NCBI RefSeq assembly: GCF_028867935.1
Contig: NZ_JAPQNS010000011.1
Coordinates: forward strand, 124,001 to 188,000
DNA: 64,000 bases
Origin: Flavobacterium sp. SUN052
Lineage (GTDB): Bacteria > Bacteroidota > Bacteroidia > Flavobacteriales > Flavobacteriaceae
Direction: 5' to 3'
A program made the position numbers and the translations under genes. The notes beneath the pieces were generated by a model that was not told the DNA's origin, did not search any database, and worked only from the letters and a program-made list of their open reading frames with translations. Positions 38,459 through 47,432 of the stretch are shown here, piece by piece; position 1 is the first letter of the stretch; each line of letters opens with the position of its first letter.

Positions 38459-38523
38459 ATTGAGTGAGTTGACGAAAGTATCTCACCCAATTGCGCAATC
38501 ACTTACTCGCTCAATCACTCAAT
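38459..38523. repeat. Inverted repeat, ATTGAGTGA family
   Basis: ATTGAGTGAGTTGACGA (38459-38475) pairs with TCGCTCAATCACTCAAT (38507-38523) with two single-base bulges. The same phrases (GCGCAAT, CAATCAC, CTCAAT) repeat inside. It lies 20 bp after the tadA stop codon (38437-38439) and precedes the superoxide dismutase gene. Confidence 0.7.
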
Positions 38524-38602
38524 AAAATCCCCCGTGAACATAAAACAAACCCTTCGTGTTAATCCGTCGAAGGTTAAACATCATCAAAAATCAATTCATA
38601 CA

Positions 38603-39214
38603 ATGGCATTCGTACTAGATCCGTTACCCTACCCGAGCGATTCGCTCGAACCTAACATCGACCAGCAAACAATGGAGATTCACCACGGCAAGCACCACAA
38701 TGCTTACGTGACGAACCTTAACAACGCGGTTGCTGGCACCGAAATGGAAAGCAAATCGGTTGAAGATTTGCTGACAAACATTAGCCAATATCCGGTGGCC
38801 GTTCGGAACAACGGCGGTGGACATTACAACCACACGCTGTTTTGGAATATTTTGTCGGGTAATGGTGGTGGTCAACCCGTAGGCGAATTGGCCGAGGCTA
38901 TCAACCAGAAGTTTGGCTCATTTGACGAGTTCAAAGCAGAGTTTACCAAGGCTGCCACGACGCGCTTTGGCTCAGGCTGGGCCTGGTTAATCGCTACTGG
39001 AGACGGACAGGTCGCCGTTACTTCAACGCCTAATCAAGACAACCCACTGATGGACGTTGCCGAAACGAAAGGCTTCCCAATCATCGGCCTCGACGTGTGG
39101 GAACACGCTTATTATCTCAAGTATCAGAACAAACGCCCTGATTATATCGCTGCTTTCTGGAACGTAGTAGACTGGAATGCCGCCGAAAAACGGTATCAGC
39201 AGGGAAAGAAATAG
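38603..39214 (+). CDS. sodA: Superoxide dismutase, Fe/Mn family
   Basis: 203 residues from the ATG at 38603, the start of a normal SOD N-terminus ([20 protein letters not shown]); a longer upstream reading exists but is not conserved. Metal ligands are His27, His77 (in HYNHTLFW), and Asp and His in LDVWEHAYY. The GGGHYNH phrase fits both Fe and Mn forms; metal preference is not decided. It converts superoxide to hydrogen peroxide in the cytoplasm. Confidence 0.95.
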   Translation: MAFVLDPLPYPSDSLEPNIDQQTMEIHHGKHHNAYVTNLNNAVAGTEMESKSVEDLLTNISQYPVAVRNNGGGHYNHTLFWNILSGNGGGQPVGELAEAINQKFGSFDEFKAEFTKAATTRFGSGWAWLIATGDGQVAVTSTPNQDNPLMDVAETKGFPIIGLDVWEHAYYLKYQNKRPDYIAAFWNVVDWNAAEKRYQQGKK

Positions 39215-39225
39215 TCATTGATCGG

Positions 39226-39292
39226 CATTCATGGTCATTGTTTATCATTCATAGTTAGAATTGCATTCAATGACGAATAATGACCATGAATG
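39226..39292. repeat. Inverted repeat, TGGTCATT family, copy 2
   Basis: CATTCATGGTCATT and its complement AATGACCATGAATG pair at positions 39226-39239 and 39279-39292, with further pairing inward. The spacer begins at the SOD stop codon (39212-39214) and ends close to the DUF2480 start (39304). The same phrases occur at 14766-14854 and 49355-49432. Confidence 0.75.
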
Positions 39293-39303
39293 ACATTTAA
39301 ATT

Positions 39304-39852
39304 ATGGAAATCGTTAATCGCGTGGCCAATAGTGGCCTTGTTACACTCGACCTAGAAGACTATTATCATACCGGCGAACGGGTGGTTTACGATCTAAAAG
39401 ACAACCTGTTCATGGGGTTGATTCTAAAAGAGAAAGACTTCAGGGAGTTCCTTAAGGGACACGACTGGAGCCAGTATGCCGGTAAAAACGTGGCTATTAC
39501 CTGCTCCGAAGATGCCATTGTGCCAACCTGGGCGTATATGCTCCTAACGCTCAATCTGCAACCATACGCCAATACAATTGCGTTTGGGTCACTGACTGAT
39601 CTGGAAGAGAAGTTGTATTTTGATGCTATTGCCCGCATCAACCCCGACGATTACCGCGATGCTCGGGTAGTGATAAAAGGCTGTAGCAAAGTACCCGTGC
39701 CGACGGCGGCCTACGTCGAAATTACGCGAGTGCTCAAACCTGTAGTGCAATCGTTGTTGTTTGGTGAGCCCTGTAGCACTGTACCTCTATTTAAGCGGCC
39801 AAAGGCGGCTGTTTCAGTGGCCGTTCCAGAACCGGTAGCAATCTCACAATAA
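39304..39852 (+). CDS. DUF2480 family protein
   Basis: 182 residues, no signal peptide. The phrases GLVTLDLEDYY, NLFMGLILKEKDFREF and CSEDAIVPTWAYML identify a small Bacteroidota-specific family of unknown function. Function has not been described to my knowledge. It ends by overlapping the convergent rnhB gene by 9 bp. Confidence 0.85.
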   Translation: MEIVNRVANSGLVTLDLEDYYHTGERVVYDLKDNLFMGLILKEKDFREFLKGHDWSQYAGKNVAITCSEDAIVPTWAYMLLTLNLQPYANTIAFGSLTDLEEKLYFDAIARINPDDYRDARVVIKGCSKVPVPTAAYVEITRVLKPVVQSLLFGEPCSTVPLFKRPKAAVSVAVPEPVAISQ

Positions 39853-40419
39853 CTGAAAGCTCATTCGGTGCCAGCGGCACGGGCCAATTTCTTCAATTGC
39901 TTTTCGGTGATGCGATGTTGGATACCCCGCATTTTGCGCCCATCTGTATTGCGGAAATTCCATCCCCAGTTGTTCCATTAAATCGTCGCGGTAGCACTTT
40001 GCCAGCACCGAAGCCGCTGCAATGGACAAAAATTTTGTGTCGCCTTTTACAATACAGGTATGAGGCAGCATGGGATAAGGCGTAAATCGGTTCCCATCGA
40101 CCAGCAAATGTTCGGGCCGCAGGCTTAACTGATCTACAGCCAGGTGCATAGCCAGAAAACTGGCTTTCAGTATATTGATCCGGTCTATTTCCTGATTTGA
40201 CACCTCGGCCACTGCCCAAGCCAGCGCGTCACGCAACACATCGGCCCGTACTCGTTCGCGCTGAGCGCGCGACAATTGTTTGGAGTCGGTCAGAATCGGA
40301 TGGGTGTACGTAGCGGGTAAAATTACAGCCGCTGCCACCACCGGCCCCGCCAGACAACCCCGACCCACTTCGTCTAATCCGGCTTCAATAACGTTGGCAT
40401 TATAGAACGATTGCAGCAT
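39844..40419 (-). CDS. rnhB: Ribonuclease HII
   Basis: 191 residues. Removes ribonucleotides from RNA-DNA hybrids. Catalytic carboxylates lie in GLDEVGRG (Asp16, Glu17), in the LLVDGNRF aspartate and in the AKCYRDDLM segment. TDSKQLSRAQRE is the substrate-binding block. The length suits bacterial RNase HII. The 3' end overlaps the DUF2480 gene by 9 bp. Confidence 0.95.
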   Translation of the reverse strand: MLQSFYNANVIEAGLDEVGRGCLAGPVVAAAVILPATYTHPILTDSKQLSRAQRERVRADVLRDALAWAVAEVSNQEIDRINILKASFLAMHLAVDQLSLRPEHLLVDGNRFTPYPMLPHTCIVKGDTKFLSIAAASVLAKCYRDDLMEQLGMEFPQYRWAQNAGYPTSHHRKAIEEIGPCRWHRMSFQLL

Positions 40420-40493
40420 TTTTTCAGTGAACTAAATAGTAGTGAGCTGTGGCAGTCATTGATCGCCCGCCCTGCCAACTGCTACTGCCTATT

Positions 40494-41555
40494 TCAGTCT
40501 TCCAGAATATTCCCAAAAATAGTACTCTTCAAAAATAAGGCGATCAGGAAAAATACGATAGCCCAGTACAGATAAACGCGGTAAAAATCCTTCACATCCT
40601 GATAAACCCGCGTCCGAACGGGTGCTTTTTCCAGCTTGTCGATCTGGACAAAAATCTGCCCTAATTGCTTATCGTCATTGGCTCTGAAAAAGCTGCCGCT
40701 GCCAATTTGAGCAATGTTTTTCAGTACGCCCTCGTCTACCACGAAGCGGGTTCGAGTGCTATCGGATGGCAAGGCTGCCGAAGCAGTCCGTTTGCCTACA
40801 GCAATGGTATAAATCCGAATGCCGTACGCTTTTGCCAAACGGGCAACCAATACAGGGTCCAGGTTTCCGGCCGTGTTTTCTCCATCGCTGAGCAAAATAA
40901 TCACTTTACTGGCCAATGTGCTATCCGTTGGTGATGAGTCCGTTTCGGGCGTTCGCATTCGGTTGATGCACCGGGCTAGAGCGTCGCCAATGGCCGTTCC
41001 CGATACCGGAATCAAATTCTGATTCAGGTCGCCAAGGTACTGCTTTACTAGCGAGTAGTCAGTTGTAAGTGGGCACATTGAAAAAGCCTCTCCGGCAAAG
41101 GCTACCAGGCCAATTCGGTCGTTTTTGCGATTACTCACAAATCGTTCGGCAACGGTTCGGGCGGCCACCAGGCGGTTGGGCTTCAAATCGGTTTCGGCCA
41201 TCGACGACGATACGTCAATAGCCATCATAATATCGATACCCGGCGATTGCTCTTCACGTCGTTCGCGCACTATCTGAGGGCGAGCCAGCGCTATGAGTAC
41301 GCAACTGATACCGAGCAGAAAGCTGATCGGAAGCAAATAGCGCCCCCATTGCCAAAACGAGCCTGACTGGTTAGAAGATGGGTTTAGTCCAAACGAGAGA
41401 TTTAATTGCTGCCTCGACCGCTGATGCAGGATTCGACGCACTAAAAACAATAACCCAAAACCCAGAATACCGTAGAGCACCAGCCGGTCGTCGAACTGAA
41501 ACGCCCGCCACTGCTGAGGGCTAAACCAGGACGGAGAATACCAGGGCTCGTTCAT
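40494..41555 (-). CDS. VWA domain-containing protein (BatA-like)
   Basis: 353 residues. Two N-terminal and one C-terminal membrane helices flank a von Willebrand A domain with a complete MIDAS: DVSSSM (Asp-x-Ser-x-Ser), the threonine region and ILLSDGEN. It resembles BatA of the Bacteroides aerotolerance cluster. It overlaps the preceding gene by 4 nt (ATGA), so the two are translationally coupled. The usual MoxR ATPase and DUF58 genes are not next to it. Confidence 0.85.
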   Translation of the reverse strand: MNEPWYSPSWFSPQQWRAFQFDDRLVLYGILGFGLLFLVRRILHQRSRQQLNLSFGLNPSSNQSGSFWQWGRYLLPISFLLGISCVLIALARPQIVRERREEQSPGIDIMMAIDVSSSMAETDLKPNRLVAARTVAERFVSNRKNDRIGLVAFAGEAFSMCPLTTDYSLVKQYLGDLNQNLIPVSGTAIGDALARCINRMRTPETDSSPTDSTLASKVIILLSDGENTAGNLDPVLVARLAKAYGIRIYTIAVGKRTASAALPSDSTRTRFVVDEGVLKNIAQIGSGSFFRANDDKQLGQIFVQIDKLEKAPVRTRVYQDVKDFYRVYLYWAIVFFLIALFLKSTIFGNILED

Positions 41556-42562
41556 GAGGGTTCAGTAATTGTATTAGTTTCGGGCATTTTGGGCCCTGAT
41601 TGCACCAGAACCACCCGACGCTGTTCGTAGATCAGAATCGCCACTGTCCGCAACAACTGCATCGACTCGTTAGATTGACTGGTGTACGTACCGCCGTAAA
41701 TCATCCGATCGGCTGTCTTTAACGCTTCTTCTACATTTTGTTCGCTGATGCCGGGCAACCCTGATTCCCACCTGGTGATGCGTTCAACAATTTCGGGCGT
41801 TGTCATAGTCGAATACGGTTGCTTTTCCAGTCCTTCCAAGTAGTTTCTCCACCGAACCACTGCCTGATAGGCCACCTCCGTAGCCGAATCGGCACTGAGT
41901 GTGCGGATGAGCCGATTGTATTCGCGTAAAAAGCTCAAATGGCGCTGACGAAGTCGAAAAAGGGCCACTTGCCGGTTTATTGTTCGTGCAAACAATGCAT
42001 AAATTAAGCCCACCAGCAACCCAATTATTCCCAGAACGATCAATAAAACCGGGTAATTCAGTTCCTGCCGAAGCGGAGTTATTTTTGTTGATGTCTGGAG
42101 TTGAAGGGTATCGGGCCGGGCTGTTTGAAACTTTGATCGAAAAAATACAGTGTCTGTAGACGAAAAAACTACCGTGCAGTCGGCCCCTCCTACAATGTAC
42201 AGTGGCACCCGCAGTGTTAACTGAGGTTGTATTTCAAACGAAACTAAGGTGTAAACAGCACTATCTGTGCTAATTTGAGCGTCGGAACGGGTAGGCAGAA
42301 ATGATTTTTCTCGCACCATAAATGGCGCAAAAGCCGTTGAGTCGGGGAACAGTACGTCTTCAGAAATAGGGTGGCGAAAGCTCAGGGCATACCGAAATGG
42401 CCGTCCAATCTCGATGGAATCGGTTAAGAAACGACCCACCGGAATGGTAGCCGGAGCCGGATTTTGAGCCATTGCGAACGTACCCATTCCAACCAGTCCA
42501 GCCACTATAAATAGGGAGAAAAGCGTTCTGCAAATGAGTTTATGTACCGTATATTCCCTCAT
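41552..42562 (-). CDS. Membrane protein partner of BatA-like protein (BatD-like)
   Basis: 336 residues. A signal peptide (to about 33) is followed by an exported strand-rich half, one transmembrane segment (about LLIVLGIIGLLVGLIYALFA, near 175-195) and a cytoplasmic helical C-terminus. This layout and its coupling to a VWA gene resemble the BatD/DUF4381-type partner. The assignment is from context and topology; I see no signature motif. Confidence 0.65.
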   Translation of the reverse strand: MREYTVHKLICRTLFSLFIVAGLVGMGTFAMAQNPAPATIPVGRFLTDSIEIGRPFRYALSFRHPISEDVLFPDSTAFAPFMVREKSFLPTRSDAQISTDSAVYTLVSFEIQPQLTLRVPLYIVGGADCTVVFSSTDTVFFRSKFQTARPDTLQLQTSTKITPLRQELNYPVLLIVLGIIGLLVGLIYALFARTINRQVALFRLRQRHLSFLREYNRLIRTLSADSATEVAYQAVVRWRNYLEGLEKQPYSTMTTPEIVERITRWESGLPGISEQNVEEALKTADRMIYGGTYTSQSNESMQLLRTVAILIYEQRRVVLVQSGPKMPETNTITEPS

Positions 42563-42624
42563 GCTGTGGGCCTTTTAGCCCCCGAAATCTGTAATGTAAA
42601 CGCCAAAGATGGCAGATGTTGCGC

Positions 42625-42655
42625 AAAAAAAGCCCGCTACCTTCCGATAGCGGGC
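42625..42655 (-). terminator. Intrinsic terminator of the NTF2-like gene
   Basis: GCCCGCTA (42632-42639) and TAGCGGGC (42648-42655) form an 8-bp GC-rich stem. On the minus strand seven T residues (complement of 42625-42631) follow. It lies directly downstream of the NTF2-like gene and just upstream of the BatD-like gene, separating the two transcripts. Confidence 0.9.
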
Positions 42656-42673
42656 ATGTTCAGGCCGAAAAAA

Positions 42674-43111
42674 TTATTTCGATGGCGAAAACTGTAAGCT
42701 AGCTACTTTCCAACCGCTGCCCTGCTTCACACACAAAGCCGTAAAGGCCACCTGTGTATCAAATGCAGTTCCCTGTAAGTTGCCCTTGAACTTCGACGTT
42801 CCCGATACAACGGCAGAATCGTTATTATACATCCGGGTCTTTGTGCCAGTAGGCGCTGCCGCATCTACAACCAGGTAACCACCGCCCAATGCTTGATTCA
42901 TAAGGTCCCGATCGGCGGTTTGGCCATCAAAGCTGACTATGCTAAAATCATCGGTAGTAATGGCATTCAGTTTGGCCCCATCTTCATCCAGCATAGCCTT
43001 AAAAATGGCTGTTGTGGCCGCTGAAGGGTCTTGAGTAGGATCTGTGGCAGTTTGGGCAAACAAAGGAGCCGATAACAATATGGTTACGGCAACCAGTAAC
43101 ACTTTCTTCAT
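42674..43111 (-). CDS. Secreted NTF2-like (DUF4440/SnoaL-type) protein
   Basis: 145 residues with signal peptide (MKKVLLVAVTILLSAPLFAQ). The mature part follows the NTF2 fold pattern: a first helix (TTAIFKAMLDEDGAKLNAITTDDFSIV), strands and a C-terminal GWKVASLQFSPS typical of DUF4440 proteins. No active-site motif is apparent. A strong terminator follows the gene. Confidence 0.75.
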   Translation of the reverse strand: MKKVLLVAVTILLSAPLFAQTATDPTQDPSAATTAIFKAMLDEDGAKLNAITTDDFSIVSFDGQTADRDLMNQALGGGYLVVDAAAPTGTKTRMYNNDSAVVSGTSKFKGNLQGTAFDTQVAFTALCVKQGSGWKVASLQFSPSK

Positions 43112-43210
43112 GATTAAAAGATTGGTTTTTAGACCTGAAAATTAGTGGGTTTTCGGGGGAATAAAAAAGGATGTAAAAACCAACAAAAAGGTTGGCTACA
43201 AAAATTAAAC

Positions 43211-43265
43211 AGATTGGACAGATTTGCACGTTTTTTTTCTTCTATCTGTGTAAATCCGTTCAATT
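43211..43265. repeat. Degenerate inverted repeat, GGAACGCGGAT/GGATTAA family, copy 3
   Basis: AGATTGGACAGATTTGCAC (43211-43229) and GTGTAAATCCGTTCAATT (43248-43265) are complementary at 14 of 18 positions. The phrase AATCCGTTCAATTCGTGTTCC links it to the element between nuoL and nuoM (62870-62980). It lies in the spacer between the NTF2-like gene and pbpC. Confidence 0.55.
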
Positions 43266-43279
43266 CGTGTTCCTCTATT

Positions 43280-45661
43280 TTATTCGGCTTTGACAACGAC
43301 CCGAATATCCGAATGCCTGCCCCGATCGTCGGCACATGAAATTTTCAGGACGCCGGGCTTCGGTTTTATAAAAATGCCTTCTGCCGGACCAGCCTTCCGA
43401 ATCAGGCGATCATTCAGATACCAGTACACCGTACGAACGTCGTTGGCAGCCTGGCAAGTTAACTGTATTTCCGTCGGGTTTTTCGGATCAATGAAGTACT
43501 CACTACCATCGTTTGGACTGGTAATCAACGGCTTTTGATCAGCCCCGGCTCCAAACAACCGCTCACAAGCGGGATTGTGTGGCGGAATGGCCGCATAAGG
43601 AATCCGCTTAACGGAGTAATAAGCAATCAGTTCAGGGGCCAGATTTGGGTAACTCCGACGCACAGCTCCGCGCTCGGGCAGACAATGCGCACAATAGGAC
43701 AGCAGCGCGGCCGAATCGGTGAACACTGTTTTCTGATGGGCACACCGCCGATTGGCTGACACGCCCATGATGTAATAATCAATGGCCCGTGCCGCGCACG
43801 AATCGCCCGGAACATCGCCCGATTCAGGACAGATTTGCCTTATCGCCAGTCGTGCATCCGTGCCGACCGTTGGCGGGCGAAACCAGCCCCTCGGCGAGTT
43901 GTAATCTAGTGAATTAAACAACTGAAACAACAAAGGAGTAGCCGTATTAGCACCACTTAGCTCAGGAACACCCACGCCGGAGAAATTACCCACCCACACG
44001 CCAATGGTGAACCGCTGATTGTACCCAATGCTCCAGGCATCACGCCGACCATACGAAGTACCCGTTTTCCAGGCAATTCGAGGCAAGTGGTAGCTGTTAT
44101 CGAAGTTATTGGGTAAGTCAGGTCGAGTAATTTGGGCAAGGGTGTTGGTGACTAGAAATGCCGCTTCGGGTGTGAGAACGGAAACAGCATCTCCCTGCAG
44201 TTTTTCTCCATGCGACGGCCCAGTCCGTTGCACATAGTTAACTGATCTTACCCCTCCCCCATTGGCAAAGCCCGCAAACAGCGTCGTCAGTTCTTCAAGC
44301 GTAACACCACACCCGCCCAAAATCATGGACAGCCCCAGGTCTTTGGCCTGTTGCCGGACCGTGGCAAAACCCGCTTTTTTCATCGTCGAAACCATTGTGG
44401 GCGTACCAATATCGCGAAGGAGCTTTACCGCCGGAACGTTAAGCGAGTTGGCCAGAGCAAATTCTGCGGTAACGGGACCATTGAAACGTCGGTCGTAGTT
44501 TTCGGGCTCATAGCCGCCGAAGTTGGTCGGCACATCGTTCAGTTTTGATTTAGGCGTAATCAGGCCCGCATCGAAAGCCAGCCCGTAAAGAAGTGGTTTG
44601 AGTGTACTTCCCGGCGACCGCACCGCCCGAACACCGTCTACCTGCCCCCCATCGAATACATTGTGAAAATCGGCCGAGCCCACATACGCTAACACATTCA
44701 TTGTCTGGTTATCCACAATGAGCACAGCCGCGTTGTGGATATTGTAGCCTCGAACCCGATTCACATAGTTTTGCACCAGTTGTTCGGCTGCGGCCTGCAC
44801 AGAAGGTCGGATGGTGGTGTTAATAACCGGTGTTTGCCGATGCTCTCGCAGCAGTCGAAGCGCCAGGTGAGGCATTTGCTGGGGTGCCGCCCGCCGGTGG
44901 GCCGTGAGGGGTTCGGCAATAGCGTCGGCGATGGTCGATGCGGGAAACGTGTTATTGGCCAAAAACAGGCGGAGCCAACGGTTGCGCTCCTGCTTGACTC
45001 GCTCATTACGGAGGCCCAGCCGCAAACTCGACGGACGGTTGGGAATGATTGTCAATGTCGTCAGCTCAGCCAGACTCAACAGTTTGGGGGGCTTGCCGAA
45101 GTACAAGATCGATGCTGATTTTATGCCTTCGATATTGCTGCCATAGGGCAACAGGTTCAGGTACAGTTGCAGAATCTCGGCTTTGGAAAGATGCAGTTCC
45201 AGTTGTAAAGCCCTGGCCAGTTCAATCAGTTTGCTGCCATAGGTACGCTCGCGGGGTTCGAGTAGCCGTACTACCTGCATGGTAATAGTCGATGCACCCG
45301 ACGTTCGGCGACCTTTGAGCAGGTTCCGCCCCATTGCCCGAACAAGCGACACCGGATTGATACCAGGATGGTAAAAAAAGTACTTATCTTCCTTAAACAG
45401 AATAGCGTCGCGGAGCGTGGATGTGATTTCACTGGTTTCCGCGTACATTCGCCACTTGTCGTCGCGGCTCAGGAAAGCATGAATCATGGTGCTATCCGAA
45501 GCCGTAACGACCGTTGAGTACGGCACTATAGTACGAACAGGAAACAGCAGGTCCAGTAACAATATCAGCCCCAGGCCAGTTAACACCACCTGTACCCACT
45601 TTGGGATTTTGGATTTTGGACGTTGGCTAGTGGATGGTAAACTGTTAGTGTTGGCCTTCAT
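43280..45661 (-). CDS. pbpC: Penicillin-binding protein 1C
   Basis: 793 residues. A membrane anchor (about 24-45) precedes a GT51 glycosyltransferase domain (catalytic Glu in FKEDKYFFYHPG) and a transpeptidase domain (SPGSTLKP, with SxxK; SLN; KTGTSYG), followed by the C-terminal BiPBP_C domain of PBP1C. It polymerises and cross-links peptidoglycan. The alpha-2-macroglobulin gene that often accompanies pbpC is not adjacent. The N-terminal tail (RPKSKIPKW) is encoded by an arm of the inverted repeat that lies across its start. Confidence 0.93.
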   Translation of the reverse strand: MKANTNSLPSTSQRPKSKIPKWVQVVLTGLGLILLLDLLFPVRTIVPYSTVVTASDSTMIHAFLSRDDKWRMYAETSEITSTLRDAILFKEDKYFFYHPGINPVSLVRAMGRNLLKGRRTSGASTITMQVVRLLEPRERTYGSKLIELARALQLELHLSKAEILQLYLNLLPYGSNIEGIKSASILYFGKPPKLLSLAELTTLTIIPNRPSSLRLGLRNERVKQERNRWLRLFLANNTFPASTIADAIAEPLTAHRRAAPQQMPHLALRLLREHRQTPVINTTIRPSVQAAAEQLVQNYVNRVRGYNIHNAAVLIVDNQTMNVLAYVGSADFHNVFDGGQVDGVRAVRSPGSTLKPLLYGLAFDAGLITPKSKLNDVPTNFGGYEPENYDRRFNGPVTAEFALANSLNVPAVKLLRDIGTPTMVSTMKKAGFATVRQQAKDLGLSMILGGCGVTLEELTTLFAGFANGGGVRSVNYVQRTGPSHGEKLQGDAVSVLTPEAAFLVTNTLAQITRPDLPNNFDNSYHLPRIAWKTGTSYGRRDAWSIGYNQRFTIGVWVGNFSGVGVPELSGANTATPLLFQLFNSLDYNSPRGWFRPPTVGTDARLAIRQICPESGDVPGDSCAARAIDYYIMGVSANRRCAHQKTVFTDSAALLSYCAHCLPERGAVRRSYPNLAPELIAYYSVKRIPYAAIPPHNPACERLFGAGADQKPLITSPNDGSEYFIDPKNPTEIQLTCQAANDVRTVYWYLNDRLIRKAGPAEGIFIKPKPGVLKISCADDRGRHSDIRVVVKAE

Positions 45662-45711
45662 ACCCTACAAATCTAAAGTCCTAAATCCAGTATCCAACGC
45701 CCTAAATCCAA
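45609..45711. repeat. Inverted repeat, GGATTT family, copy 3, crossing the pbpC start
   Basis: Arms 45609-45635 and 45685-45711 pair at about 22 of 27 positions and use the phrases TTGGATTT, CGTTGG and ATCCAA. The left arm is inside the pbpC coding region, the right arm is in the divergent spacer before the beta-CASP nuclease gene. Relatives: 5676-5768 and 12958-13045. Confidence 0.7.
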
Positions 45712-45726
45712 CATCCAGTATCTATT

Positions 45727-47121
45727 ATGCAACTCCAATTCATGGGTGCAGCCCGCACCGTCACTGGCAGCAAACACCTGATTACTACCGAACGCGGCAC
45801 CAAAATCCTGCTCGACTGCGGGCTATTTCAGGGTATTGAAACCGACGATCTGAACCAGAATTTCCACTTCGACCCCGCCGAGGTTGATTATATGGTGTTA
45901 TCTCACGCCCACATCGACCACACCGGGTTGATTCCCCGATTAGTTCGGCAGGGGTTTACGGGTCCAATTTACTGCACACCCGCCACGGCCGATCTCTGCA
46001 ATATTATGCTGCTCGACAGTGCGCATATTCAGGAAACCGACCTTAAGCGGATCAACGAACGGCGCGAACGCCAGAACCGGCCCCTGATCGACATTCTGTA
46101 CGAAGCGGCCGATGTAGAAAAAGCGCTAGGCCAAATGGTAACGATGCCTTACGGGAAACCATTCTGGCTGAACGACGAAGTTGAAGTGCTGTTTACCGAT
46201 GCCGCCCACCTGCTTGGTAGCGCATCTATTAGCCTGACCATTGCCGAAAGTCCTCAGAAGAAACAGCTGTTCTTTAGCGGAGATATTGGCCGTCCTAACG
46301 ACAAAATCCTCCGCATGTTCGAGCCATTTCCGCAAGCTGACTACATCATCTGCGAATCGACTTACGGCTCATCCCTGCACGAGCCCGAACCAGACATGAA
46401 AGCTCATTTGCTCCAGATTGTGCAGGAAACCTGCGTAAAGAATGGGGGTAAACTTATTATTCCTGCTTTCGCGGTCGACCGTACCCAGGAAGTTGTTTAC
46501 GCCCTCGATCAACTGGCTAGTGAGGGCAGTCTGCCCGTGCTTCCGGTTTACGTTGATAGCCCGCTTGCCGTTAAAGCTACGCGGGTTATGCAGGACAATG
46601 AGGAATGTTTCAACCCTGATATTCTGGCCTATATCAACAAAGATGGCGATGCCTTCGATTTTAAGAATCTGCATTACATATCTGATGTAGCCGATTCGAA
46701 AGCGATCAATGACCGTCCCGGACCGTGCATCATCATATCGGCCTCGGGCATGGCCGAAGCGGGGCGGATAAAGCACCACATCAAAAACAACATCGAAGAT
46801 AGCCGCAACACCATTTTGCTGGTGGGCTACGCATCACCAAGTAGCCTGGGCGGTGCCCTCAAACGGGGCGATGCACAGGTCAGAATCTTCGGCGAAACGT
46901 TTGACGTTAAGGCGCGGGTAGCCGTTATGGACTCGTTCAGCGCCCATGGCGATTATAAGGAGATGCTTCAGTTTCTGAGTTGTCAGGACCCATCGAAAGT
47001 AAAGACCGTTTTTCTGGTCCACGGCGAATACGACAAGCAACTTATCTGGAAAGGTCATTTGCAAGCCGCTGGTTTCCAGAACGTCGAGATTCCTGACATG
47101 TATGAATTGGTCACTTTGTAA
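45727..47121 (+). CDS. Metallo-beta-lactamase/beta-CASP family RNA nuclease
   Basis: 464 residues, related to the archaeal/eukaryal CPSF-73 type. Motif 2 HAHIDHTG is at 60-67, followed by DAAHLLGSAS and FSGDIGR (motifs 3 and 4). The beta-CASP region has CESTYG, and the C-terminal RMMBL has DSFSAHGDYKEM and VFLVHGEYDKQL. These proteins are zinc-dependent endo/exoribonucleases. It lies divergent from pbpC and 89 bp upstream of tRNA-Leu. Confidence 0.92.
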   Translation: MQLQFMGAARTVTGSKHLITTERGTKILLDCGLFQGIETDDLNQNFHFDPAEVDYMVLSHAHIDHTGLIPRLVRQGFTGPIYCTPATADLCNIMLLDSAHIQETDLKRINERRERQNRPLIDILYEAADVEKALGQMVTMPYGKPFWLNDEVEVLFTDAAHLLGSASISLTIAESPQKKQLFFSGDIGRPNDKILRMFEPFPQADYIICESTYGSSLHEPEPDMKAHLLQIVQETCVKNGGKLIIPAFAVDRTQEVVYALDQLASEGSLPVLPVYVDSPLAVKATRVMQDNEECFNPDILAYINKDGDAFDFKNLHYISDVADSKAINDRPGPCIIISASGMAEAGRIKHHIKNNIEDSRNTILLVGYASPSSLGGALKRGDAQVRIFGETFDVKARVAVMDSFSAHGDYKEMLQFLSCQDPSKVKTVFLVHGEYDKQLIWKGHLQAAGFQNVEIPDMYELVTL

Positions 47122-47139
47122 ATTTTTCGCCATTAAGGC

Positions 47140-47172
47140 TTGCAAAACCTTTCGGCGACCTCGTATATTTGC
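47140..47172 (+). promoter_or_regulatory. Bacteroidota promoter of tRNA-Leu
   Basis: A TTG (-33, 47140-47142) and TATATTTGC (-7, 47164-47172) are separated by 21 bp, matching the Bacteroidota promoter consensus. The mature tRNA starts 39 bp downstream, leaving a short 5' leader. Confidence 0.75.
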
Positions 47173-47210
47173 AGTCCAAACGCGGGAAAAGTAGTTCCCA
47201 CAGCGGACCT

Positions 47211-47294
47211 GCCGAAGTGGTGAAATTGGTAGACACGCACGTTTCAGGGGCGTGTGTCTTTACGGACATGCGAGTTCGAGTCTCGCCTTCGGCA
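47211..47294 (+). tRNA. tRNA-Leu (CAG)
   Basis: The acceptor arms GCCGAAG and CTTCGGC pair, and A47294 is the discriminator. The anticodon CAG is at 47245-47247 inside the loop TTCAGGG. The long variable arm (GTGTCTTTACGGACAT) and the D-loop AATTGGTAGAC are typical of a class II leucine tRNA. The CCA end is not encoded. Confidence 0.95.
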
Positions 47295-47300
47295 CAAGAA

Positions 47301-47334
47301 AAAAGCCTGTCAGCAATTGCTGACAGGCTTTTTT
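47301..47334 (+). terminator. Terminator of the tRNA-Leu transcript
   Basis: GCCTGTCAGCAA (47305-47316) and TTGCTGACAGGC (47317-47328) form a perfect palindrome with A-run before and T6 after. It ends the tRNA transcript before the ATP-grasp gene. Confidence 0.9.
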
Positions 47335-47432
47335 CTTGTCAATTTTGACTACCTCTCACTTCTCAAACTGCGTTATTCGCATTTTCCCACTCCGCTTCGT
47401 ACATTCGGCTTATCAACCTTTCTGAATAGTCT

